Positions 31,776 through 38,248 of a DNA stretch of 43,403 nt are shown in pieces. Each line of letters begins with the position of its first letter. The stretch's first letter is position 1. The DNA is taken from IMG/VR virus record IMGVR_UViG_3300021440_000049, positions 1 to 43,403 of that record. One strand, 5' to 3'. This DNA is from a virus. The notes under the pieces are model-generated. The model had not been told where the DNA came from. It made no database searches and was given only the letters and a program-made list of their open reading frames with translations. Made by a program: the position numbers and the translations under genes.

Positions 31776-32566
31776 GCTGCCAGCAGCGCGTCGATGCGTT
31801 GACCAACCGGGCCGACGAGGTCGGGGCGCGTCGGCAGCAGCGCCATCGACGGCAGGCCGAACTCCACGCAGATGCTGTCGAGCGCCGCCGAGGTCAGCTT
31901 GCCCGACATCAGGTGCGGGCCCATGCGGGAGGCCAGCGACGCGAAGGTGTCAGGTGCCGTAGGCGCAGCCGGCGGCGAGGGAATGGCCGGCGTCTCCGTA
32001 GCAATCGGCGCAGGCGGGACGAAAGGGGCGTTCGGACCACCCAACGCCACGCTCGGGGCTCCCATCGCTTGCCGCAGTTCCGCCTCAACCCGAGCCTTCA
32101 GGGCTGCGTCGTTCAGGCCGCGCTTCTGACGCCACCGACCGTCGGCGTTCTGCGCCCGGCCGCCAGCGTGGATGCGTGCATCCCACGGCAGACCGTCGGC
32201 GTCAACATCGATCCCGGCAGGGCTCGCAGGGGCGGCAGGCGCCGCGGGGACAGCCGCCTCCGGCGCGGGCGGCGGTGCAGGCGGAACGCCAACGGCCGGC
32301 GGCGTCACTGAAGTAGCCGGCGGTGCCGCGGGGGCAGTCGGCGGCGCTGCGACAACCGCAATAGAGGGGGCAGGCGGCGGGGGGACCGGCACGGCGGCAA
32401 CCTCTTGCTGGGCGAAGGGGTTGAACGGCGCCGCGACGGCGGCACTCACACCCACGTCGGGGCGGTCGTTGAAGTCGATCTTGAGTTGGCGGTCTACGCC
32501 CCCGTTCAGGTACTCGTGCAGTTCGTCCAGCGAGGCGAAGGTAAGGGTAAGCGTTACTGCGTTCAT
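31772..32566 (-). CDS. Conserved phage protein with LPWDxRIH motif
   Basis: The 264-residue protein starts at the ATG at 32566; the frame extends upstream but into the promoter. The N-terminal segment (VTLTLTFASLDELHEYLNG) forms a small domain, followed by a long proline- and alanine-rich linker. The conserved central block GLPWDARIHAGGRAQNADGRWRQKRGLN with ALKARVEAELR recurs in many phage early operons. A C-terminal helical domain follows. The molecular role is unknown; association with replication or recombination operons is the only clue. It is the first gene of the leftward operon. Confidence 0.68.
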   Translation of the reverse strand: MNAVTLTLTFASLDELHEYLNGGVDRQLKIDFNDRPDVGVSAAVAAPFNPFAQQEVAAVPVPPPPAPSIAVVAAPPTAPAAPPATSVTPPAVGVPPAPPPAPEAAVPAAPAAPASPAGIDVDADGLPWDARIHAGGRAQNADGRWRQKRGLNDAALKARVEAELRQAMGAPSVALGGPNAPFVPPAPIATETPAIPSPPAAPTAPDTFASLASRMGPHLMSGKLTSAALDSICVEFGLPSMALLPTRPDLVGPVGQRIDALLAA

Positions 32567-32580
32567 GCGAAGAAAAGAAG

Positions 32581-32610
32581 TTGACGGCGGGCCGGACTCT
32601 AGTGTGAAAT
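32581..32610 (+). promoter_or_regulatory. Possible rightward early promoter
   Basis: TTGACG at 32581-32586 and TGAAAT at 32605-32610 are 18 bp apart, about 30 bases before the helicase ATG. The -10 is poor. It overlaps the leftward promoter, so the two operons may be controlled together. Confidence 0.4.
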
Positions 32611-32624
32611 AACGCAATCGTCAA
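32596..32624 (-). promoter_or_regulatory. Leftward early promoter
   Basis: On the minus strand TTGACG (32624-32619) and TAGAGT (32601-32596) are 17 bp apart. The spacer contains ATTGCGTTATTTCA, which matches the left half of the TTGCGTTWWAACG palindrome but not the right half. It stands about 30 bp before the first leftward ATG. Confidence 0.6.
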
Positions 32625-32640
32625 CTGCGCTAAAAAATAA

Positions 32641-34314
32641 ATGTCTGCTACGGCGAAACGAAGTAGCATTACGATCCATGAACTGCGCGACTACCAATCC
32701 GACCTGCTCCGCAACGTGGTCGCCGAGTGGCACGCGGGGGCGCGCAACGTGCTCGCCGTCTCGCCCACCGGGTCAGGCAAGACCGTGGTGTTTGCCTACG
32801 CCATCGCCAATCACCCAGGCAGCAGCGTCGCCATCGCCCACCGTGCGGAACTCGTCTCGCAGATGAGCTTGGCGCTCGCCAGGGAGGGGGTGCGGCACCG
32901 CGTCATCGGCCCGGCCACGCTTGGCCGCACGTGCGCCCGACTGCACATGGACGAGTTGCAGCGGCTGTACGTCGATCCGGGCGCTCGCTGCGCTGTCGCC
33001 AGCGTGGACACCCTCGTGCGGATGGACAAGGCCGACCCGTGGTTCGCTCAGGTCACGCTTTGGGTGCAGGACGAGGCGCATCACGTTCTCGTCGACAACA
33101 AATGGGGCGACGCCTGCGCGATGTTCCCCAACGCTCGCGGGCTGGGCGTGACGGCCACGCCGGTACGCGCGGACGGGAGGGGGCTCGGCCGCCACGCTGA
33201 CGGCCTCATGGATGCGATGGTCGTCGGCGCGACGATGCGCGAACTGATCGAGCGTGACTTCCTCACGGAGTACCGCGTCTTCGCCCCGCCGAGCGACATC
33301 GACTTGTCGGCAGTGGCGGTGACCGCAAGCGGCGACTACTCGCCGCCGAAGTTGAAGGCCGCGCGGCGCGCGTCGCACATCACCGGAGACGTGGTCGCGC
33401 ACTACCTGCGCATCGCGCCGGGCAAACTCGGGATCACGTTCGACACCGACATCGAGAGCGCCACCGAGACGGCCGCGGCGTTCCGCGCCGCCGGGGTGCC
33501 CGCCGAACTCGTGACCGGTGAGTCGCACCCGGAGTTCCGCGCGTCGGCGCTACGTCGGTTCCGCAACCGCGAAGTGCTGCAACTGGTGAACGTGTCGCTT
33601 TTTGACGAAGGGTTCGACCTCCCGGCGATCGAAGTCGTGTCGATGGCCGCGCCGACTCAGTCGTACGGCCGCTACGTGCAGCAATTCGGCCGCGCCCTCA
33701 GGCCCCTGCCCGGCAAGACGCACGCGATCATCATCGACCACGTGGGCAACGTCCTGCGCCACGGTCTGCCTGACGCGTATCGCGAGTGGTCGCTGGACCG
33801 TCGCGAGCGCCGCAGTCGCAGCGCCCCGGCCGATGCGATCCCGGTGCGCACGTGCCTGAACCCCGAGTGCCTGTCGGTCTACGAGCGCATCTACTCGGCG
33901 TGCCCCTTCTGCGGCCAGGTCGTCGTGCCGGCCGCGCGCAACGCCCCCGAGTTCGTCGACGGTGACCTGCTCGAGTTGGACCAGGCCGCGCTCGCGGCCC
34001 TGCGCGGCGAGAAGGCACGCATCGACGCGGCCGTGCAGGTGCCCCACAACCTCGTCGGCACGCCCGCCGAGCACCGCCTGCGCCGCGTGCACTGGGAGCG
34101 CCAGGAGGGCCAGAAGCCGCTGCGCGACGCCATCGCGCTGTGGGCCGGCTGGCAGAACACGCTGGGCCGCCCCGACCCCGAGGTCTACCGGCGGTTCTAT
34201 TTCAAGTTCGGTGTGGACATCCTCACCGCGCAATCGCTCGGAGCCGCGGAAGCCGCCGAGTTAACCGAACGGGTCAGCACCGAGCTTGCCCGTCATTCCG
34301 TGGAGCATGCATGA
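32641..34314 (+). CDS. Superfamily 2 DEAD/DEAH-box helicase
   Basis: This is a 557-residue protein. Q-motif-like LRDYQSDLL near 15-23, Walker A SPTGSGKT at 41-48, DEAH at 144-147, TATP at 171-174 and motif VI QQFGRALRP at 347-355 identify an SF2 (RecQ/UvsW/Hef-like) helicase. A C-terminal zinc ribbon follows (Cys405, 410, 421, 424). Its role is probably unwinding of replication or recombination intermediates. No Shine-Dalgarno precedes the ATG; the upstream bases are AT-rich (GCTAAAAAATAA). The stop overlaps the next gene (ATGA). Confidence 0.9.
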   Translation: MSATAKRSSITIHELRDYQSDLLRNVVAEWHAGARNVLAVSPTGSGKTVVFAYAIANHPGSSVAIAHRAELVSQMSLALAREGVRHRVIGPATLGRTCARLHMDELQRLYVDPGARCAVASVDTLVRMDKADPWFAQVTLWVQDEAHHVLVDNKWGDACAMFPNARGLGVTATPVRADGRGLGRHADGLMDAMVVGATMRELIERDFLTEYRVFAPPSDIDLSAVAVTASGDYSPPKLKAARRASHITGDVVAHYLRIAPGKLGITFDTDIESATETAAAFRAAGVPAELVTGESHPEFRASALRRFRNREVLQLVNVSLFDEGFDLPAIEVVSMAAPTQSYGRYVQQFGRALRPLPGKTHAIIIDHVGNVLRHGLPDAYREWSLDRRERRSRSAPADAIPVRTCLNPECLSVYERIYSACPFCGQVVVPAARNAPEFVDGDLLELDQAALAALRGEKARIDAAVQVPHNLVGTPAEHRLRRVHWERQEGQKPLRDAIALWAGWQNTLGRPDPEVYRRFYFKFGVDILTAQSLGAAEAAELTERVSTELARHSVEHA

Positions 34315-34928
34315 CGCGATGGATAGATTGGAGTGGCGGGGACTACTGCCCCGTGCTGAAGAACACGCCGGTGGAACTACGCTACCGCGGGCTGCGGGAA
34401 GGCGAGTTCGAGCATGAGGTCGTCGGGGACGCGACTGACCTGACCTGGATGCACGCAGGTGGCATCGGGGACATCCTCGCGTACCGCCTCTTGGAGCCGC
34501 CGCGCGAGTCGAAGCCCTCGAACCCAAAGGACATCGTCGGCGTGCGCAAGGCGCCCCTGTCCACGGTGTCGGGCCCCGTGATCGCCGAACTCGGCGTTGC
34601 GATGCTCGAAGGGGCGGCCAAATACGGTCGGCACAACTACCGCGCGGTCGGCGTGCGCAGCAGCGTCTACTACGACGCGACGATGCGCCACCTGATCGCG
34701 TGGTGGGAAGGCGAGGACATCGACCCGGACTCGGGCATGTCGCACATCACGAAGGCGATCGCGTCGCTGGCGGTGCTGCGCGACGCGATGCTGCAGGGCA
34801 AGGTCGAGGACGACCGACCGCCGCGCGCTGCCCCGTTCTACGCGGCGTTGAACGAGCGGGCCGCCGCCACGCTCGACAAGCACGCGGACAAGTCGCCGCG
34901 CCACTACACGTTGGAGGACGAACTGTGA
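34311..34928 (+). CDS. dATP/dGTP diphosphohydrolase N-terminal domain protein
   Basis: The 205-residue protein contains NPKDIVGVRKAPLS, then AELGVAMLEGAAKYGRHNYRAVG, MRHLIAWWEGEDIDPDSG and HITKAIASLAVLRDAML, the pattern of the dGTP_diPhyd_N (DUF5664) family. This is a helical bundle with histidine and acidic residues that bind metal. The domain is linked to dGTP/dATP hydrolysis in phages. A second pool enzyme, MazG-like, is encoded at 29842-30261. It is coupled to the helicase by ATGA and to the next gene by GTGA. Confidence 0.8.
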   Translation: MTRWIDWSGGDYCPVLKNTPVELRYRGLREGEFEHEVVGDATDLTWMHAGGIGDILAYRLLEPPRESKPSNPKDIVGVRKAPLSTVSGPVIAELGVAMLEGAAKYGRHNYRAVGVRSSVYYDATMRHLIAWWEGEDIDPDSGMSHITKAIASLAVLRDAMLQGKVEDDRPPRAAPFYAALNERAAATLDKHADKSPRHYTLEDEL

Positions 34929-35218
34929 GCGCCCTGACCGGACTCGGCGCGCTGTCGATGGCGTTCGTGCTCGCGTTCACGTGGCATCGCTACAACGCGG
35001 GCCGCAGCCCGAGGCGCGCGATCGTCGAAGCGTGGGCCAACCTCGTCGTCGGGTTCACGATCAACTTCGTCGCGAACTTCGCGATCCTGCCGCTGGTCGG
35101 CGCGACGTTCACCGCGACGGAAAACTGGTGGATGGGCTGGGTCTACACCGCGATCAGTGTCATGCGGCAGTACGGGCTGCGCGTCACGTTCGAGCGGGTG
35201 TGGGAGCCCGCGCGATGA
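34925..35218 (+). CDS. Two-helix membrane protein (DUF7220-like)
   Basis: This 97-residue protein starts with GTG. Hydrophobic segments at about 2-18 (GLGALSMAFVLAF) and 39-59 (LVVGFTINFVANFAILPLVG), then WWMGWVYTAISVMRQYGLRVTFERVWE, match a common phage membrane family whose members carry a conserved VxGF...NxxILP segment and a final YxxRRxFE-like motif. Inner-membrane location is likely. Function unknown. Confidence 0.7.
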   Translation: MSALTGLGALSMAFVLAFTWHRYNAGRSPRRAIVEAWANLVVGFTINFVANFAILPLVGATFTATENWWMGWVYTAISVMRQYGLRVTFERVWEPAR

Positions 35219-35301
35219 AGCGGCGCCTTACCCCCGCCGGGAAGTTCTGGTTCGCTTACTGGCTGGCGCTGATCGCGGTCTGCGCGTGGGTGCTCGCATG
35301 A
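35215..35301 (+). CDS. 28-residue membrane peptide
   Basis: It reads KRRLTPAGKFWFAYWLALIAV followed by CAWVLA: a basic start and a single hydrophobic helix. It has ATGA overlaps on both sides. Real expression is likely from the coupling; the role is unknown. Confidence 0.45.
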   Translation: MKRRLTPAGKFWFAYWLALIAVCAWVLA

Positions 35302-35459
35302 GAGTCTTCCAAGTTGCGTTCACCTTCACCTTCACGGCGATCATCCTGAACGTCATCGACACTTTGATGATGGGCGGGCCGTTCAACGTGGCGGGCGCGT
35401 TGTGGTCGTTCGCCACGCTTTGCCTGCTGTACTTCGCGGTGCGGGAGGACGACCTGTGA
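35298..35459 (+). CDS. 53-residue membrane protein
   Basis: There are two hydrophobic segments: VFQVAFTFTFTAIILNVIDTL and ALWSFATLCLLYFAV. ATGA and GTGA overlaps couple it to its neighbours. It is the third small membrane protein in a row, which suggests that the three act together or protect the lysogen or the infected cell; this is speculation. Confidence 0.55.
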   Translation: MRVFQVAFTFTFTAIILNVIDTLMMGGPFNVAGALWSFATLCLLYFAVREDDL

Positions 35460-35929
35460 TCTTCGCCGACTGGGCCGCGAAGTGGGGCGTGCCGCCCGCC
35501 GCGATGGCCGATCTGCAGACTCGTGCGTTCGGACTCGACGGCACGCCAGGCGCCGAGGCGGGCCGCTCGGAAGCCGCGGTGCAGTCGCAGGTGCGGCTCG
35601 AAGCGTCGCGCAAGGGCGGGCGCCTGTGGCGCAACAACGTGGGCGCCGGGTACAGCGACACGGGGGATTACATCCGGTGGGGCCTGGCGAACGACTCGGC
35701 GAGCGTCAACCGCGTCATCAAGTCGGCCGACCTGATCGGGCTGCGCCCCGTGAAAGTCGAGCAGCGCCACGTCGGCACCGTGATCGGGCAGTTCGTGTCG
35801 CGCGAGGTCAAGGCGGCCGGCTGGACGTACCGCGGCACGGATCGCGAGGTCGCGCAATTGAACTGGGCGACGTTGGTCAACACGTTGGGCGGCGACGCAG
35901 CGTTCGCTACTGCGGAAGGGACTCTATGA
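35456..35929 (+). CDS. VRR-NUC-type nuclease
   Basis: This 157-residue protein starts with GTG. RSEAAVQSQVRLEASRKGGR supplies the N-terminal Glu/helix, LWRNNVGA the first strand, KSADLIGLRPV the D of the PD-(D/E)xK core and FVSREVKAAGW the ExK. This ordered set matches phage VRR-NUC nucleases. They act on branched or flapped DNA. The neighbourhood of helicase and methyltransferases fits an early DNA-processing role. Confidence 0.8.
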   Translation: MIFADWAAKWGVPPAAMADLQTRAFGLDGTPGAEAGRSEAAVQSQVRLEASRKGGRLWRNNVGAGYSDTGDYIRWGLANDSASVNRVIKSADLIGLRPVKVEQRHVGTVIGQFVSREVKAAGWTYRGTDREVAQLNWATLVNTLGGDAAFATAEGTL

Positions 35930-36042
35930 CCTGGCTCGAAGGCGGACCCGACGAGTGGACGCGCCGCTACGTCGCCGCGCAACCGCTGTGGCTTGGCGTC
36001 GCGTTCCTGCTCGCTCTGTGGTTCCTGGGGTGCGGGAGATGA
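35926..36042 (+). CDS. 38-residue membrane peptide
   Basis: It starts with an acidic-charged head (TWLEGGPDEWTRRYVAAQ) and one hydrophobic helix (PLWLGVAFLLALWFLGCG). It overlaps both neighbours by ATGA. Function unknown. Confidence 0.5.
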   Translation: MTWLEGGPDEWTRRYVAAQPLWLGVAFLLALWFLGCGR

Positions 36043-36251
36043 CCGCCGCCGAGGTGTGGCCGACGTTCGACGCGCACCGGGCGTGCCGTCGCTGCGATCA
36101 CGGGGTCGCTGGCGCGTGTCAGCGGGCCGAGGTGCAGGGCAGGGGCCAGCCGGTCGCTTTCAACGCAGCCAGGGCTCGCGGCGGGGCCTGCGGGCCCGAG
36201 GCCGACCTGCTGACGATCAAGGGTTTCGACTACTCATTGGAGCGTGGATGA
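36039..36251 (+). CDS. Small cysteine-containing protein
   Basis: This 70-residue protein has CRRCDHGVAGACQ and a later GACGP, four cysteines that could bind zinc. The N-terminal EVWPTFDAHRAC segment is helical. It is coupled by ATGA on both sides. A small zinc-binding accessory protein is the best guess. Confidence 0.55.
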   Translation: MTAAEVWPTFDAHRACRRCDHGVAGACQRAEVQGRGQPVAFNAARARGGACGPEADLLTIKGFDYSLERG

Positions 36252-36745
36252 TCTCACTAGACGAAGCGACGAAAGACTGGGCCGTTGACGAAGGTGGTTG
36301 GAAGATCGCGCCGGCCGGCCTCGCGTGGATTGCAGAAGGCGCGCGGGCCATCCTCGGCGACAGGGCCCGCATCGGCGACGGGGCCAGCATCGGCGACTGG
36401 GCCAGCATCGGCGACTGGGCCAGCATCGGCGACGGGGCCCGCATCGGCGACGAGGCCAGCATCGGCGACTGGGCCAGCATCGGCGACAGGGCCAGCATCG
36501 GCGACGAGGCCAGCATCGGCCCGAACTCGTCCGACGCCGTCGACCTCGGCTCGGCCGACGGATACCGCAAGTGCGTCGCGCAGGTTGACGGCGTTGCGTA
36601 CATCGGCGCCGGGTGCCGATGGTTCACGCTCGACGCCGCGCTAGCGCACTGGTCGGCCGCACCGGCAGGTACGCGAGACACGACGCTGTGCTTACTGCAG
36701 GCGGCGGTCGCTGTGGCGAAACTTCGCGGTTGGAGGCACGCATGA
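36248..36745 (+). CDS. Left-handed beta-helix protein with hexapeptide repeats
   Basis: The 165-residue protein has nine hexapeptides of the form xA(R/S)IGD at residues 39-92, the signature of a left-handed beta-helix: each repeat puts isoleucine on the inside. The C-terminal domain (YRKCVAQVDGVAYIGAGCRWFTLDAALAHW) is globular. The helix would have only about three turns. There are no acyltransferase motifs beyond the repeats. I recall similar phage proteins with the same IGAGCRWF ending and no known function. A trimer or a DNA-mimicking shape is possible but unproven. Confidence 0.7.
   Translation: MISLDEATKDWAVDEGGWKIAPAGLAWIAEGARAILGDRARIGDGASIGDWASIGDWASIGDGARIGDEASIGDWASIGDRASIGDEASIGPNSSDAVDLGSADGYRKCVAQVDGVAYIGAGCRWFTLDAALAHWSAAPAGTRDTTLCLLQAAVAVAKLRGWRHA
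36362..36523 (+). repeat. 18-bp tandem repeats encoding hexapeptides
   Basis: Nine in-frame 18-bp units (GCCAGCATCGGCGACTGG and variants) encode the hexapeptides. The repeats differ mainly at the first and third codons. The high DNA identity indicates recent expansion or recombination. Confidence 0.85.
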
Positions 36746-37056
36746 ACATCCGCATCGAATCAACCCTCACCGACCCGCCCGAGTCGCGCACGACGCTGTC
36801 GGGCGAGGCGGCGCTGATCTTCCGCGTCGCCACCGTGGGCTGGCCGGTCGAGGCACGCGTGAAGCTCGGCAAAGAGCCCGAGGCGTTCATCCGATCGAGG
36901 CGCCTGGCGGCCATGTGCCAACGCGGCGATGCGGTCGTCTTGGAGGCCACGGGGTTGTCACCCCGGACGGACCACTCGGTCGCCGCGATCCTGCTGCACG
37001 GGGTGTCGCAGGTCAAGGTCGTAGGCCGCTTCGTCGTGCCTGGACTATTGCGTTAA
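36742..37056 (+). CDS. Small protein before the cytosine methyltransferase
   Basis: This 104-residue protein opens NIRIESTLTDPPESRTTL and is beta-rich (AALIFRVATVGWPVEARVKLG, then AVVLEATGLSPRT and VKVVGRFVVPGLLR). No family is recognised. It is coupled to the hexapeptide protein by ATGA; its stop codon lies inside the operator-like palindrome at 37047-37064. Confidence 0.55.
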   Translation: MNIRIESTLTDPPESRTTLSGEAALIFRVATVGWPVEARVKLGKEPEAFIRSRRLAAMCQRGDAVVLEATGLSPRTDHSVAAILLHGVSQVKVVGRFVVPGLLR

Positions 37057-37064
37057 AACGCAAT
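37047..37064. promoter_or_regulatory. Palindrome over the cytosine methyltransferase start
   Basis: ATTGCGTTAAAACGCAAT is symmetrical in 16 of 18 bases and contains CGTTAAAACG at 37051-37060. Its right end includes the first bases of the methyltransferase ATG (37063). Binding here could block transcription or the start site, allowing direct control of the methyltransferase genes. Confidence 0.55.
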
Positions 37065-37962
37065 GGTCTACTACAATGAATTCGACCCGAAGCTGGCGCC
37101 GTGGCTCTACGAGTTGATGGACGCCGGGCTCATCGCCCCCGGCTACGTGGATACCCGCTCGATAGAGGACGTAGCCCCGGATGACCTGCGCGAGTTCACT
37201 CAATGCCATTTCTTCGCCGGTATCGGTGGGTGGCCCTACGCCTTGCGCCTCGCCGGCTGGCCCGACGATCGCCCCGTGTGGACCGGCTCGTGTCCGTGCC
37301 AACCTTTCAGCGCGGCAGGCAAAGGCGCAGGGTTTGCTGATGAGCGGCATCTTTGGCCCGCTTGGCACTGGCTCATCTCGCAGTGCCGCCCTGGCGTCAT
37401 CTTTGGCGAGCAAGTTGCAAGCAAGGACGGCCTCGCTTGGCTCGACCTTGTTCTCACTGACCTGGAAGTCGCGGGCTACGCCGCAGGGGCGGTCGATCTG
37501 TGCGCTGCGGGCGTCGGCGCCCCGCACATCCGACAGCGGCTGTGGATCGTGGCCGACACCGACGCGCCAGGACGCGGCGAGCAGCGGCTCAGCGGGCTAC
37601 TCGACGGCGAGCGGTCGCCACAGTGGCACGACGCTGACCGATGCGGCGCGATACGCGGGCTGGCCGACGCCGATGGCGGGCACGCTGGCGCAGAACGGCA
37701 ACAACGCGGACGAATTCCTGGCGGGGCGGGCGGACCAGACGCGCGGCAAGCCACTGAGCGAGCAGGCATTCGCGCTGGCCCCTGGTCAACCGTCGAGTGG
37801 GTCCAATGCCGCGACGGAAAAGCCCGGCCAGTTAAACCCGGCGTTCAGCCTTTGGCTGCAGGGCTATCCGGAAGAGTGGGCGTCTTGCGGGGCGCGGGCA
37901 ATGCAATCGTCCCGCAGGTTGCCGAACAAGTCATAAGGGCGTACCTTGAAAACATCAACTAA
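37063..37962 (+). CDS. dcm: DNA C5-cytosine methyltransferase
   Basis: This is a 299-residue protein. Motif I FFAGIGGW at 50-57, motif IV PCQPFS at 78-83 with catalytic Cys79, motif VI as EQV at 116-118 (instead of ENV), motif VIII QRLWIVAD at 158-165 and the late motif X GNAIVPQVAEQVIRAYL are present. The target-recognition region at about 170-250 is short. It opens VYYNEFDPKLAPWL, typical of phage members. Methylation would protect phage DNA from restriction. A second conserved protein is encoded out of frame inside it. Confidence 0.9.
   Translation: MVYYNEFDPKLAPWLYELMDAGLIAPGYVDTRSIEDVAPDDLREFTQCHFFAGIGGWPYALRLAGWPDDRPVWTGSCPCQPFSAAGKGAGFADERHLWPAWHWLISQCRPGVIFGEQVASKDGLAWLDLVLTDLEVAGYAAGAVDLCAAGVGAPHIRQRLWIVADTDAPGRGEQRLSGLLDGERSPQWHDADRCGAIRGLADADGGHAGAERQQRGRIPGGAGGPDARQATERAGIRAGPWSTVEWVQCRDGKARPVKPGVQPLAAGLSGRVGVLRGAGNAIVPQVAEQVIRAYLENIN
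37340..37936 (+). CDS. Conserved protein encoded out of frame inside the cytosine methyltransferase gene
   Basis: This 198-residue frame lies wholly within the methyltransferase gene in another frame. It starts GIFGPLGTGSSRSAAL and continues KLQARTASLGSTLFSLTWKSRATP, RSICALRASAPRTSDSG, two WPTP motifs (GSWPTPTRQDAA, GWPTPMAGTLAQNG) and GQLNPAFSLWLQGYPEEW. I recognise exactly this set in proteins encoded beside or within phage cytosine methyltransferase genes, so it is unlikely to be a chance frame. AGG precedes the ATG by 8 bases; the frame opens further upstream at 37181. Function unknown. Confidence 0.7.
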   Translation: MSGIFGPLGTGSSRSAALASSLASKLQARTASLGSTLFSLTWKSRATPQGRSICALRASAPRTSDSGCGSWPTPTRQDAASSGSAGYSTASGRHSGTTLTDAARYAGWPTPMAGTLAQNGNNADEFLAGRADQTRGKPLSEQAFALAPGQPSSGSNAATEKPGQLNPAFSLWLQGYPEEWASCGARAMQSSRRLPNKS

Positions 37963-38248
37963 AGAACGCGCCGCCGCGCTACTCGCCGCAGCCCTCGACC
38001 TGGCCCGCAAGCAGGGTTGGCACTCGTTGACGCACGAGTCAATCGCCAAGGCCGCCGACGTGTCGCCGTCGCTGGTCAAGGTGCGCCTCGGCACCATCGC
38101 CGCCCTGCGCCGCGCCGTGATGCGCGAGGCCGTCAGGCAGGGCGTCGTGCGCGTCGTTGCAGAAGGCCTGGTGGCGGGCGACCGGACGGCGCGGCGCGCC
38201 GACGCGGCGCTGCGCTCGGCGTGTGCCGAGTGGATGGTGCGCGCGTGA
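37946..38248 (+). CDS. TetR-like HTH protein without ligand domain
   Basis: This 100-residue protein starts with TTG; AAGGG lies 6 bases upstream, and it overlaps the end of the methyltransferase gene by 17 bases. The first 60 residues match the TetR DNA-binding domain (ALLAAALDLARKQGWHSLTHESIAKAADVSPSLVKVRLGTIAAL). The ligand-binding/dimerisation domain of full TetR proteins is missing. It sits between two methyltransferase genes, so controlling them is a plausible inference. Confidence 0.75.
   Translation: MKTSTKERAAALLAAALDLARKQGWHSLTHESIAKAADVSPSLVKVRLGTIAALRRAVMREAVRQGVVRVVAEGLVAGDRTARRADAALRSACAEWMVRA

Noticed and set aside
29842-34928. A 2-aminoadenine (Z) genome, suggested by MazG-like, dGTP-hydrolase-like and family A polymerase genes
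   Set aside because: No PurZ-like adenylosuccinate synthetase or DatZ-like HD protein is visible in the window. The enzymes present are common in ordinary phages.
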